DNA of 64,000 nt from Mariniphaga sp040772505 (GTDB lineage: Bacteria > Bacteroidota > Bacteroidia > Bacteroidales > Prolixibacteraceae). The position numbers and the translations under genes are program-made. The notes beneath the pieces are model-generated. The model was not told the origin of the DNA and ran no database searches. It was given only the letters and a program-made list of their open reading frames with translations. Each line of letters opens with the position of its first letter. Within the stretch, counting starts at the first letter, position 1. Positions 45,201 to 54,363 of the stretch are shown here, piece by piece. The DNA lies in NCBI GenBank assembly GCA_040772505.1, contig JAXGYA010000005.1:131557-195556 (forward strand), read 5' to 3'.

Positions 45201-46565
45201 GTGAACTTAAGAAAAAAATTAATTGTCAATTCCACCTTGATTTTCGGACTTGTATATACAGTTTCTGCCCTACTGATTTATATGGTTTATTACAGAAATT
45301 CGGAGCAGATTATTTTCAATGAACTAGAGTCAACTTCTTTGTTGACTGCTTATTTTTTTCTTGAAGAAGATGAATTGTCCAGAAAAGAGCACAATAAAAT
45401 CAAAGAGCAATTCATGGGTAAAATACAAAATTCAAAGGTTAAGCTTTACAATGAAAGAAATGAATTCTCCTTTGGCGATCAATACACCGGTTTTGAGCAA
45501 TTTTTGACAGCCGACATTTTAGATAGAACCAGAAACCTTGGGAAGTATAAATTTAAAATTGATAATAATTACTTCTATGGAATATATTACCCTGACAATC
45601 AAGGTAATTTTGTAGTTTACGTCATCACCGAAAATGTGTTTTTTGAATCCCAAAGCCGTCAGTTAATTTACATTCTGACAGGCTCGCTTATTTTGGGATT
45701 ACTCCTTATTCTATTGTTTAGCAGATATTTATCAAAAATTGCATATCAGTCAATTACCAAAATTGCCAACCAGATAGATTCTATTGATATTTATTCAAAG
45801 GATGCAGATTATCTGGCATTGCCCGAAACCAACGATGAAGTTCAAAAAATGGTTTTAAAATTTAATGAATTGCTCAAAGGGATGGCTGAAAATTTCAATA
45901 TTCAAAAGAACTTCATCAATTATTTATCCCACGAAATTAAAACACCGCTAACTGCAATATCGGGAAATTTGGAGGTCTTTGGACAGAAGAACAGGAATCC
46001 GGAGGAGTATAAAACACTGAGTCGAAATGCACTAAAAAATGTATATGAAATTAAAAACATAATTAAAAATTTACTGATTTTATCAGGATTGGAAAAAACT
46101 GAATCAAAACCATCTCAATTTAGGATTGATGAGTTGACATGGAAGGTTTGTGACAAAATTATTTCACATTATCCAGAAGCAAAACAGCTAATTAAAATTG
46201 ATATTCAAATTGACCAATCCGAATTATTTCAAGTATATGGCTCTGACAACCAGCTAGAAATTGCAATTTATAACCTGATTGAGAATGCTGTGAAATATTC
46301 CAATCAAAAACCGATTCAGATTGAATTTTCGGAAGTTAAAAACCATCTTCAATTAATTATTCAGGATCACGGGAAAGGAATACCTGAAGATGAACTAAAA
46401 TTTATTTCCGAACCCTTTCAAAGAGGCTCCAATGTCTTGAGCACAAAAGGGAGCGGCATTGGTCTCTCTCTGGCATTGCTTATTTTGGAACAAAACCAGA
46501 TTGGTTTTTCAATTCAGTCAAAGATTAATGAAGGAACAACTATTAGGCTGAAGTTCAAAACCTGA
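45201..46565 (+). CDS. Sensor histidine kinase
   Basis: A 454-residue inner-membrane sensor. Helix 1 (about 9-30) and helix 2 (about 155-174) enclose a periplasmic sensor of about 125 residues. It is followed by a HAMP-like linker, the phosphoacceptor H244 in NYLSHEIKTPLTAISG, the N-box IYNLIENAVKYS and G-boxes DHGKGIP and GSGIGLSLAL. The start is a GTG at 45201, 4 bp after the regulator stop; the frame is open further upstream only inside the regulator gene. The 3' end overlaps the convergent RND gene by 11 bp. Confidence 0.9.
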   Translation: MNLRKKLIVNSTLIFGLVYTVSALLIYMVYYRNSEQIIFNELESTSLLTAYFFLEEDELSRKEHNKIKEQFMGKIQNSKVKLYNERNEFSFGDQYTGFEQFLTADILDRTRNLGKYKFKIDNNYFYGIYYPDNQGNFVVYVITENVFFESQSRQLIYILTGSLILGLLLILLFSRYLSKIAYQSITKIANQIDSIDIYSKDADYLALPETNDEVQKMVLKFNELLKGMAENFNIQKNFINYLSHEIKTPLTAISGNLEVFGQKNRNPEEYKTLSRNALKNVYEIKNIIKNLLILSGLEKTESKPSQFRIDELTWKVCDKIISHYPEAKQLIKIDIQIDQSELFQVYGSDNQLEIAIYNLIENAVKYSNQKPIQIEFSEVKNHLQLIIQDHGKGIPEDELKFISEPFQRGSNVLSTKGSGIGLSLALLILEQNQIGFSIQSKINEGTTIRLKFKT

Positions 46566-49500
46566 TTTTATCAGCTCTCTTTCTTTTATCAGCTTTGCGG
46601 TAACCCACATAAAATATTTGCGGCAAAACAATGAATGACAACACCATACAAATAAACAAACCCCCCACAATCATGATTGCTAAAGGTTTCTGAATTTCTG
46701 AGCCCATTCCAGTTGAAAATGCTGCCGGTGTGAGTCCCATTGACCCCATCAGTGCAATCATCACAATGGGTCGAATCCGGCTGTTAACACCTTTTTTCAC
46801 AGCATCTTTAAGCGGCATTTCTCTAAAGTTCTGCTTCATTACGGCAATAAGTATAATTGCATTAATTGTGTTAACGCCAAATAATATTATAAATCCTATT
46901 CCGGCTGAAATGCCAAACGTTGTTCCTGTTACCCAAAGTGAAATAAATCCGCCTATAAAAGCAAATGGAATTGTTGCAACAGCAATCATGGTATCTTTCA
47001 GGTTGTTAAAATTAAAATACAATAGAAATAAAATTAGAATTAAAACTGCCGGCACTACAATTGCAAGTTGTCTGGTTGCTCTTTCCTTGCTTTCAAATTC
47101 GCCTGCCCATTCAATTTTATTGGCTTTTGGCAATTTAACTTTCTCTGCTACTCTCTTCTGCGCTTCAGCTATTGTACTGCCCAAATCCCGTCCTTCTATG
47201 CTGAATCCGACTCCTATATAACGGCTGCTTCCTTCGCGATAGATAAAAGCGGGTCCGGTTTTAAAATCAATACTGGCAATCTCTTTGAGAGGAACTTTTT
47301 TTCCATCCATGGTTGGAATCAGAATATTTCCAATTTTATCCATATTGTCTCTATATGCTTTTTCGAAGCGAATTCTGACATCAAAAATCCTTTCATTTTC
47401 ATAAAACTGAGTGGCAGCCTGCCCGCCTATAGCCATTGAAATAACAGCCTGTACATCGCGTGTGTTTACAGCATATCTTGCCATTTTATTATCGTGTAGC
47501 TCTATTCTCAGCTCAGGTAAACCGATATTTTTATAAACATTCAAATCAGTGATGCCTTCTATTGTCTTCAAAACATCTTCAACCTCTTTGGCATAATCTT
47601 CCAGCTGATATAAGTCATTGCCAAAAATTTTCACAACCAATGAACTCTTAACACCGGCAACATATTCTTCAACATTATCCTGAATCGGCTGGCTGAATCC
47701 CAAATTAACGCCGGGGTAATTTTCGAGGATTTGTCGCATTTCAGTGAGCAATTCTTCTTTGGTTATTTTCCTTTGCCACTCTTTTTCCGGTTTTAATTCA
47801 ATATGAAATTCATTATTAAAAAACCCTGTGGGGTCAGTTCCGTCATTTGGCCTGCCTGTTTGGCTCATCACAAACTTCACTTCATCAAAAGTCATCAGAT
47901 CTTTTCGCATATTTTTGGCTATCCTCAAAGATTCTTTCAAATTTACACTGTTGGGTAAGGTAGCTCTTGCATATATTGCACCTTCATTGAGGCTCGGAAT
48001 AAATTCGGAACCATGATAAAAAAAGCGAACACCACAAACTACGATCAGCACAACAAAACCAGTTAAAGTTAATTTTCTGTGGTGATTCCCTATGTTAAAT
48101 AAAGTAGTAGCAAAATGATGAAATCCTCTTGAAATAAAATTTTCTTTTTCGCGAATGTTTTTGGTTAGCAGCACTCTGCACATTGCCGGCACATATGTCA
48201 GGCTCAGGATCAATGATCCCAAAAGGGCATATCCCAGCGTGAAAGCCAAAGGCGAGAACATTTTTCCTTCTACTTTCCGGAATGAGAAAATCGGAATCAA
48301 AGCAACGATTAAAATGATTTGCGCAAAGAAAATATAAGGTGCTACTTTTGAAATACTCCTTCTTATCAGTCCTGATTTGGATAATTTATAAAATTTTTCA
48401 TCTCCCAAACTTTTGGCTTTTGCTACCATGCTGACAAAAACAGCTTCAACAATAACCAATGTGCCTTCAAGCAACAATCCAAAATCGAGAGCACCCATCG
48501 AAATCAAATTTGCAGGCAATCCCTGAATTCTCAGCATTATGATGGCAAACAAAAAAGACAACGGAATGACCGATGCAACAATTACTGTGGTTCGCCAGTT
48601 AAAAAGAAAAATAAAAACCACCAGCGAAACCAGCAGAATCCCTTCAGTCAAATTTTTAGTTACAGTTTTAACTGTCGTATTAACCAGTTCCGTTCTGTCG
48701 ATTAAGGGAACTATCTCTACATTGGCGGGTAAAATTCGTTCATTAAGCTCTGAAATCTTCTCTTTTAGATGAGCAATCACTTCACTTGGATTTTCACCCC
48801 TAAGCATAATCACAATTCCCTGTACCAGATCATCATCATCATCCAGACCAACCTGACCCAATTTAGGTTTAGCCGACACTGCAACTTTTGCCACATGTTT
48901 AATCAGCACAGGAGTTGAACCTTTGACTGTAATCAATATATTTTCAATATCCTCAATTTTTTCCAGCAAGCCTATTCCACGCACAACATAAGCCTGCTCA
49001 CCCTGTTCAATCACATCTCCGCCAACATTTATGTTCGAGTTTTCTACTGCTTCAAAAACATCCAGAGGAGATAAATCCCAATTTTGCAGTTCTAATGGAT
49101 TAATTTGAATTTCAAAAATTTTCTCTTCACCGCCAAAACTCACCACATCTGCCACCCCCGGAACGGAGACCAATTCCCGTTCGATCACCCAGTCCTGAAT
49201 GGCAGTTACTTCGGTCAATGGCAGATCACTTTTAATAACATATCTGAAAATCTCGCCGGTGGCACCCGAAGGGGGCTCAATTTCAGTTTCTGCGCCAATT
49301 GGCAGCTCCAGTCCCTGCATTCGATTTGAAGCATATTGCTGAGCAAAAAAATCATCTGCCTCATCTTCAAAAATCACTGTTACAACTGACAATCCAAAAA
49401 GCGATATTGAACGAACTTCCGATTTTTTGGGAATGGTGTTCATCTCTTTTGAAATGGGAAGCGTAATAAACTTTTCAACTTCCTCAGCGCTCCTGCCCGG

Positions 49501-49668
49501 CCACTGGGTAATAATTCGTGCACGGGTGTTGGTCACATCCGGAAAAGCTTCAATTGGTGTGTGAATATAACTGACAATCCCTACCCCAAGAAGCAGAAAA
49601 GTCATAAAAAAAACGATAAATCTGTTTTTAAGTGAAAATGCAATTATCGCCTGAACAAAGTTCTTCAT
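46555..49668 (-). CDS. CzcA/CusA-family heavy-metal RND pump (second system)
   Basis: A 1037-residue inner-membrane proton antiporter of normal length for the family. It shows HTPIEAFPDVTNTRARIITQWPG, the FIPSLNEGAIYARATLPNS block and twelve membrane helices in two groups. The start is the ATG at 49668 (MKNFVQA); a TTG two codons upstream is less likely. Together with the lipoprotein adaptor and TolC-like protein upstream it forms a full tripartite exporter, distinct from the one at 35.7-43.6 kb. The metal is not certain; divalent ions such as zinc, cobalt or cadmium are common for this branch. Confidence 0.92.
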   Translation of the reverse strand: MKNFVQAIIAFSLKNRFIVFFMTFLLLGVGIVSYIHTPIEAFPDVTNTRARIITQWPGRSAEEVEKFITLPISKEMNTIPKKSEVRSISLFGLSVVTVIFEDEADDFFAQQYASNRMQGLELPIGAETEIEPPSGATGEIFRYVIKSDLPLTEVTAIQDWVIERELVSVPGVADVVSFGGEEKIFEIQINPLELQNWDLSPLDVFEAVENSNINVGGDVIEQGEQAYVVRGIGLLEKIEDIENILITVKGSTPVLIKHVAKVAVSAKPKLGQVGLDDDDDLVQGIVIMLRGENPSEVIAHLKEKISELNERILPANVEIVPLIDRTELVNTTVKTVTKNLTEGILLVSLVVFIFLFNWRTTVIVASVIPLSFLFAIIMLRIQGLPANLISMGALDFGLLLEGTLVIVEAVFVSMVAKAKSLGDEKFYKLSKSGLIRRSISKVAPYIFFAQIILIVALIPIFSFRKVEGKMFSPLAFTLGYALLGSLILSLTYVPAMCRVLLTKNIREKENFISRGFHHFATTLFNIGNHHRKLTLTGFVVLIVVCGVRFFYHGSEFIPSLNEGAIYARATLPNSVNLKESLRIAKNMRKDLMTFDEVKFVMSQTGRPNDGTDPTGFFNNEFHIELKPEKEWQRKITKEELLTEMRQILENYPGVNLGFSQPIQDNVEEYVAGVKSSLVVKIFGNDLYQLEDYAKEVEDVLKTIEGITDLNVYKNIGLPELRIELHDNKMARYAVNTRDVQAVISMAIGGQAATQFYENERIFDVRIRFEKAYRDNMDKIGNILIPTMDGKKVPLKEIASIDFKTGPAFIYREGSSRYIGVGFSIEGRDLGSTIAEAQKRVAEKVKLPKANKIEWAGEFESKERATRQLAIVVPAVLILILFLLYFNFNNLKDTMIAVATIPFAFIGGFISLWVTGTTFGISAGIGFIILFGVNTINAIILIAVMKQNFREMPLKDAVKKGVNSRIRPIVMIALMGSMGLTPAAFSTGMGSEIQKPLAIMIVGGLFICMVLSFIVLPQIFYVGYRKADKRKRADKIRF

Positions 49669-49715
49669 TTGCAATTAGCAGTATAAAATGAGTTGAAATT
49701 TGATAATGTTATGAA

Positions 49716-50804
49716 TTAAGATTTCAGTTTCTCGTATATTAATAGTTGGTTTTGTGTGATTATTTTTTCACCATCCTTAATCCCATCATTTAAATAATAA
49801 AAATTGCTATTTCGGGCATAAATATTAATCGGACGTATTTCAACATTGCAATCCGAGTGATATACCAAAATAAAATATTGATTGTCATCAAAAATCACAT
49901 TGTCAACCGGAATGATGTATGCACGTTCACCGGTTTGGTTTTTAATAAGGATATCTGCCACCATACCTGGTTTTAATTTTAGAGCTTCATTTTCAATCAC
50001 AATTTTCGCTTTCAACACCCTTTCTTTTGAATCAAAAACGGGTAAAAGATCTGAAATCTCACCTTCAAAAATATCATCCGGATAAGCAGATATTTTGATC
50101 TCAACACTCATTCCCTGTGCCACTTGCTGTATATTTGCGGCGTAAACCTTTGCCATCACCCAAACCGTGCTGAGTTCCGAAATAGTAAATAAATCATCTC
50201 CACTATTGATTTGCATTCCCGGGGTTACATTTTTTTCGATGACATAACCAGCAACACTTGCTCTGATTTCAAATACATTTTTTTCAGCATTGAAGTTGAA
50301 GAATTTCAAACTTTGGTGGATGCTTTCCTGTTCTGCCTGAAGTTTTTCAAGTTCAGAAAGAACCGACACCAACTCTCTTTCGGTTGTCAACTGATCGTTG
50401 TACATGCTTTGGACTGCTTGCAATTCCCGCTGTGCTGCTTTGATTTCGGCGATCAATCTGTTTTTTTCGGTCATCAGCCTGATCAGCTCCGGGCTTTGAA
50501 TTTCTGCTAAAAGCTGACCTTTCTCCACGTATTCACCCAATGAGAACAGTACTCTCTGTGCAAAGCCTTCGGTTAAACTTGTAAAATGAAAAACTTTGTC
50601 GGGATTATAATCCACTTCGCCTGTGAGATTAATATGCTTCACCACATCAGTTTTTCCAATAACCTCTATTTTTGAATCCGTTTTCAGGAACTCATTCAAA
50701 CAAAAGCCTGCCGATTCTTCGATTCCATTTTCAGATTTATAGGATGAACATCCGCCCAAAACCATCAAAATAATTGCTATGGTGCTGTGATATAATGCTT
50801 TCAT
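49716..50804 (-). CDS. RND efflux adaptor lipoprotein (second system)
   Basis: A 362-residue periplasmic adaptor with a lipobox (VLGGC, Cys19). It has the membrane-fusion fold: lipoyl half-motif FSLGEYVEKGQLLAEIQSPEL, a helical hairpin (about 110-165), and beta-barrel segment VAGYVIEKNVTPGMQINSG. It lacks the heavy-metal and DUF3347 modules of the first adaptor. It lies 47 bp before the RND gene and 95 bp after the TolC-like gene. Confidence 0.9.
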   Translation of the reverse strand: MKALYHSTIAIILMVLGGCSSYKSENGIEESAGFCLNEFLKTDSKIEVIGKTDVVKHINLTGEVDYNPDKVFHFTSLTEGFAQRVLFSLGEYVEKGQLLAEIQSPELIRLMTEKNRLIAEIKAAQRELQAVQSMYNDQLTTERELVSVLSELEKLQAEQESIHQSLKFFNFNAEKNVFEIRASVAGYVIEKNVTPGMQINSGDDLFTISELSTVWVMAKVYAANIQQVAQGMSVEIKISAYPDDIFEGEISDLLPVFDSKERVLKAKIVIENEALKLKPGMVADILIKNQTGERAYIIPVDNVIFDDNQYFILVYHSDCNVEIRPINIYARNSNFYYLNDGIKDGEKIITQNQLLIYEKLKS

Positions 50805-50899
50805 GTGATTAAAATTTAATATTCAAAGGTCTCGTATAAAAGACAAATATGTTTTAATGATATTCTCATGCAGTTTTTTCATCATGCTTGTTTAATAAT

Positions 50900-52177
50900 T
50901 TACAATTCTTTACCTACTACATATTGAATTTCCTCAAATTGAACCAGCAGTTTTTTTTGAATTTCCAAAAGAGCTTCCTTACTCTCTATATAGGATTCAG
51001 TAAAATCAATATATTCAATTAAGCCGATGTTTTTCACAATAAAATTCTGATGATGTGCCTGCATTAGGCTGTCGATATCATTTTCAAAACCAGGTTCAAA
51101 ATTTGACAGCATTTCCAGGTTCCGATTTAAATTTTCAAGTTGTAACATCAACTCAGAACCAATTTCCCTCTCTTTTTGCTGCAGTAAAATTTCATTTTGA
51201 ACTATCTCGATTTGAGCTTGTTGAATTGCTCCCTGATTCCGGTTAAAAAACGGAAGGTCAAAGGAAACGCCGAATCCTACAAAATCACGCATTATACCGC
51301 CCCCTCTGTCATAGCTTACACCCAAAGTTAAATCGGGTATGCGCATCACTTTTTCATAATCTAATCTCTTTTGAAAATATATAGCTTCCAACCGATTGAT
51401 TTTCAAATCTGAACGATTCTCAAATGCAATTTGAATTAATTCCGGATGATTTAATTTTTCAACCTGCTGCAAATTCATTTCAAATCCTTCATCTGTCAGA
51501 ACAATAAAAGTTTCGGGGCTTTGTGCCATCAGCAGTTTCAGTTCCTTAACAAGAACATTCCTATTCTTATGAATTTCATTGATTTGTTTTTGAAACTGAA
51601 TTTTTAGAAACTGCAAGCGAACCAGTTCAGATTTACTTATATTCTTTTGTTGCAATTGATTTTTGAATCCGGAAATCAAACGCTCTAAATTGGCAGTTAG
51701 ATTTTTGTACAATTTCTCCTTTTGTTGAAGAAATTGCAATTCTGTAAGGGAGTTTCTGAACTCATATTTTAAGTTTCTCAGCAACTCTTCAAAGTAGGTG
51801 GATGCGATTTCACGATCAACCTTCTTAATCGAAACCAGTTTGCTTTTCTTGGAAGCTGTATAAATGAGTTGCTCAAACTGAGCTGAAACCTGAGTGGTTT
51901 TGCCCCAGTTTCCAAACAGTGGCGGCAAATCCTCAGAGTGCTCTTTACCTGTGTTCCAAAGATTAATCTCTGCTATGCTCAGTGTAGGATTTGGCCAAAG
52001 CTTTGCCTGCAGAATTTCTGCATCAGCATGGTCAATATTGAGCTGATTGATCAATAAATCTACATTATTTTCCAAAAACAGAGATTCAGCCTGCACCCGG
52101 GACAACAATAGTGTATCGGGCTGGGCGTTTGAATACTCCACTGATAATAAACACAATAAGACAAAAAATAATTTCAC
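50900..52177 (-). CDS. TolC/CzcC-like outer-membrane efflux protein (second system)
   Basis: A 425-residue outer-membrane factor with a signal peptide (about 1-18, ending EYSNAQP) and two OMF repeats: LWPNPTLSIAEINLWNTGKE and PDLTLGVSYDRGGGIMRDFVGFG. It begins with GTG at 52177, the only reasonable start. It is the first gene of the second exporter operon, 118 bp from the tmRNA 3' end. Confidence 0.88.
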   Translation of the reverse strand: MKLFFVLLCLLSVEYSNAQPDTLLLSRVQAESLFLENNVDLLINQLNIDHADAEILQAKLWPNPTLSIAEINLWNTGKEHSEDLPPLFGNWGKTTQVSAQFEQLIYTASKKSKLVSIKKVDREIASTYFEELLRNLKYEFRNSLTELQFLQQKEKLYKNLTANLERLISGFKNQLQQKNISKSELVRLQFLKIQFQKQINEIHKNRNVLVKELKLLMAQSPETFIVLTDEGFEMNLQQVEKLNHPELIQIAFENRSDLKINRLEAIYFQKRLDYEKVMRIPDLTLGVSYDRGGGIMRDFVGFGVSFDLPFFNRNQGAIQQAQIEIVQNEILLQQKEREIGSELMLQLENLNRNLEMLSNFEPGFENDIDSLMQAHHQNFIVKNIGLIEYIDFTESYIESKEALLEIQKKLLVQFEEIQYVVGKEL

Positions 52178-52295
52178 TGAATCAAATTTGAAGCAGCAAA
52201 ACTAAAGAAGTGAAATTAGAATGGAATGAATGTGAGATTAGAAAAGAATTAAAATCGGATTAAAAGGAAACCTTTAACAAGTTGCAAGAAAAGAG

Positions 52296-52710
52296 TGGAG
52301 CTGGCGGGAGTCGAACCCGCGTCCAAACGAGGAAGCCACAAGCTTTCTACATGCTTATCCCCGGCTTAATTTTCGTGCACCGGCTGGCTCAGGGCTGCCC
52401 GACCGGCACCTTAGCTCCTTAATTTTCACTGAAACTGCGGAGCAAAGTTTCAGTTAGCCCCGATATTCCTGCACCGCCTGATCGGGCCGCTTCGTGGCAA
52501 CAGCACCCGGGCGATGTCTCGTCCCGGCGCCTTGCACCGGGAATCCCGGAAGTAAATTCCGGGTGCGTTAACTTACTGTTATTCGGTTACGCAGCAAGAG
52601 CGTAGTTATATTCGCCAATTATGATTTCGATCATTATTTTGGAGGGTCAACAATCAAAACCCTGCATGCTTACCTGCCTCTTCTACCCGCTGTCAAAACC
52701 AGTCAGCCCC
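52296..52710 (-). ncRNA. ssrA: Transfer-messenger RNA (tmRNA)
   Basis: Rescues ribosomes stalled on broken mRNA. On the minus strand the 5' end reads GGGGCTGACTGGTTTTGACA. The 3' end is a tRNA-like T arm and acceptor (GCGGGTTCGACTCCCGC, then AGCTCCA), pairing GGGGCTG with CAGCTCC. The terminal CCA is not encoded. The internal tag frame begins at a GGC resume codon and gives GEYNYALAA followed by TAA, ending in the usual degradation signal LAA. Length is about 415 nt. A -7-like TATTTTTG lies 38 nt upstream. Confidence 0.95.
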
Positions 52711-52819
52711 GGTAAAAACAGGCATCTTTTTGCCAAAGAACCTGCTGCAAAAATACAAAAAAATTACCAATTCTCTTTAGTACATCCAAAGCATTTTGAA
52801 ATACAGCGCAATGCGGCAG

Positions 52820-53440
52820 CTAATTCATCTGCTTTTTCAATGCTTCAACAATGTTTGTTGTGAAATCGTACAAATCTTGCGGCATCCTTGAGGTGATCAG
52901 ATTTTTGTCAATTACTACCGACTGGTCTAAATATTGCACTCCGGCAGCTTCCAGCTCCTCCTGAATGCCTCCCGTTCCGGTTGAAGTGTATCCGTCAAGA
53001 ACACCGGCAGAAATCAACACCTGGGGCCCATGGCAAATAGCAGCGGTAACTTTCTCCGAATCCCAGAAAGCCTTCACAAACTCCAACACCTCGCTGTTCT
53101 CCCTAAGTACAGCCGGTCCGCGCCCGCCGGGCAAAATCAGCGCATCAAAATCGCCGGCACTAACCTCCGACACCGCTTTCTCAATATTGATGGTAAAATC
53201 ACTGTTATAAGCCTTTACCGCTCCGCGCGCCGGACCAATTACCGTTATTCCGTATCCGTTGTTGGTCAGATACGCCATAGGCATAAACGCCTCGCCATCA
53301 TGAAAACCTTCGGCAACCAGCACCGCAATCTGTGCTTTGGGCGCTTCCGCCTGCTGCGCCTCCGGCGAACTGCATGCAATAACAAACATCAAAAAAAACA
53401 CTGCAAGCATAGTTCTGAAATTTTCACCACTCTTTTTCAT
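52820..53440 (-). CDS. DJ-1/PfpI family lipoprotein
   Basis: A 206-residue exported protein with a lipobox (VIAC, Cys23), then a DJ-1/PfpI glutamine-amidotransferase-like fold: AVLVAEGFHDGEAFMPM, ALILPGGRGPAVL and AICHGPQVLISAG with the nucleophile Cys136 followed by His137. Related proteins include deglycases, proteases and stress proteins; the reaction here is unknown. It stands alone and is transcribed divergently from the CRISPR operon, 215 bp away. Confidence 0.88.
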   Translation of the reverse strand: MKKSGENFRTMLAVFFLMFVIACSSPEAQQAEAPKAQIAVLVAEGFHDGEAFMPMAYLTNNGYGITVIGPARGAVKAYNSDFTINIEKAVSEVSAGDFDALILPGGRGPAVLRENSEVLEFVKAFWDSEKVTAAICHGPQVLISAGVLDGYTSTGTGGIQEELEAAGVQYLDQSVVIDKNLITSRMPQDLYDFTTNIVEALKKQMN

Positions 53441-53655
53441 AATACTCCTCTTTTATAAATTAACCATTTAAAATTAGCTTGTTAAAACTCTATAAATATA
53501 GGAGTTCCTTTTCAATTTAAAAATTTTAGAGCTGAAAATAGTTGTAAAAAAGAAGGGAAATAATTAAGTTCGGACTTTGTTGAAACCAGCTATAGATTAA
53601 ACCTGTTTTTTTTGAAAGTAAACACACTTTTAAAAAAATCCTGTAAACTAAAAAG

Positions 53656-54351
53656 ATGAAGGCAACAAAGAGCATCCGGTTACTCACAGTCCAGTTTGAT
53701 CTTCCCTTAAAGTTCCATGAAATCAGCCAGTTCAGAGGAGCTGTAATCAAAACAACAAAAGGCAAAAACAATCTTTTCCACAACCATTCCCCTGATGGAA
53801 TGATTTATCGCTACCCGCTCATTCAGTACAAAAGCATAAACAAAAAAGCGGCACTGCTGTGCATTGAGGAGGGAGTTGAAGGCATGCAGGACTTTTTTGC
53901 CTCCACCGACTGGAAACTCAACATCGGGTCGGGAAGTCAGCCGGTGAAAGTTGAAAACTTAAACGTGAGGCAACACCGCATTGGTGTTTGGGACAAAAGC
54001 TTCAACTATAAACTAACACGATGGCTCCCGCTAAATCAGGAAAATTATAAAAAATACCACGAGCTGCCCGGACTTGCAGAGCAGATTCAGCTGCTTGAAA
54101 AAATTTTGCTGGCAAACCTGCTCAGCTTCCTTCAGGGAATTGACCTGTACGTTGATGAAAAAATCGAAGTAAAAATCACGCAACTCCTCAGGCAGAAACT
54201 TGAAAAGTATAAAGGTCAGGAGATGCAATCGTTCAGTATCCGGTTCAGCTCCAACATTTCGCTGCCCAACAACATTGGTTTAGGCAAGGGAAGCAGCAGC
54301 GGCTTTGGGATGGTGAGGGAAAACACACAAGAAAAACAAGAAAATAATTAA
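53656..54351 (+). CDS. cas6: CRISPR repeat endonuclease Cas6
   Basis: Cuts the precursor CRISPR transcript within each repeat. The 231-residue protein shows RAMP-fold strands (SIRLLTVQFDLPLKFHEISQ) and the C-terminal Gly-rich loop NNIGLGKGSSSGFGMV that identifies Cas6. It is first in the cas operon, 12 bp before csm1. No clear promoter match was found in the 215 bp upstream. Confidence 0.9.
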   Translation: MKATKSIRLLTVQFDLPLKFHEISQFRGAVIKTTKGKNNLFHNHSPDGMIYRYPLIQYKSINKKAALLCIEEGVEGMQDFFASTDWKLNIGSGSQPVKVENLNVRQHRIGVWDKSFNYKLTRWLPLNQENYKKYHELPGLAEQIQLLEKILLANLLSFLQGIDLYVDEKIEVKITQLLRQKLEKYKGQEMQSFSIRFSSNISLPNNIGLGKGSSSGFGMVRENTQEKQENN

Positions 54352-54363
54352 AAAACAGTACTT

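Noticed and set aside
52178..52295. Genomic-island attachment site at the tmRNA 3' end
   Set aside because: tmRNA genes are common integration sites, but no second copy of the 3' end and no integrase were found in the window.
52296..52370. A tRNA gene
   Set aside because: The T arm and acceptor belong to the tmRNA 3' end; the matching 5' end and the tag frame are further along the minus strand.
52621..52863. Plus-strand 80-codon frame overlapping tmRNA
   Set aside because: It covers the tmRNA 5' half and the end of the DJ-1 gene; no family similarity.
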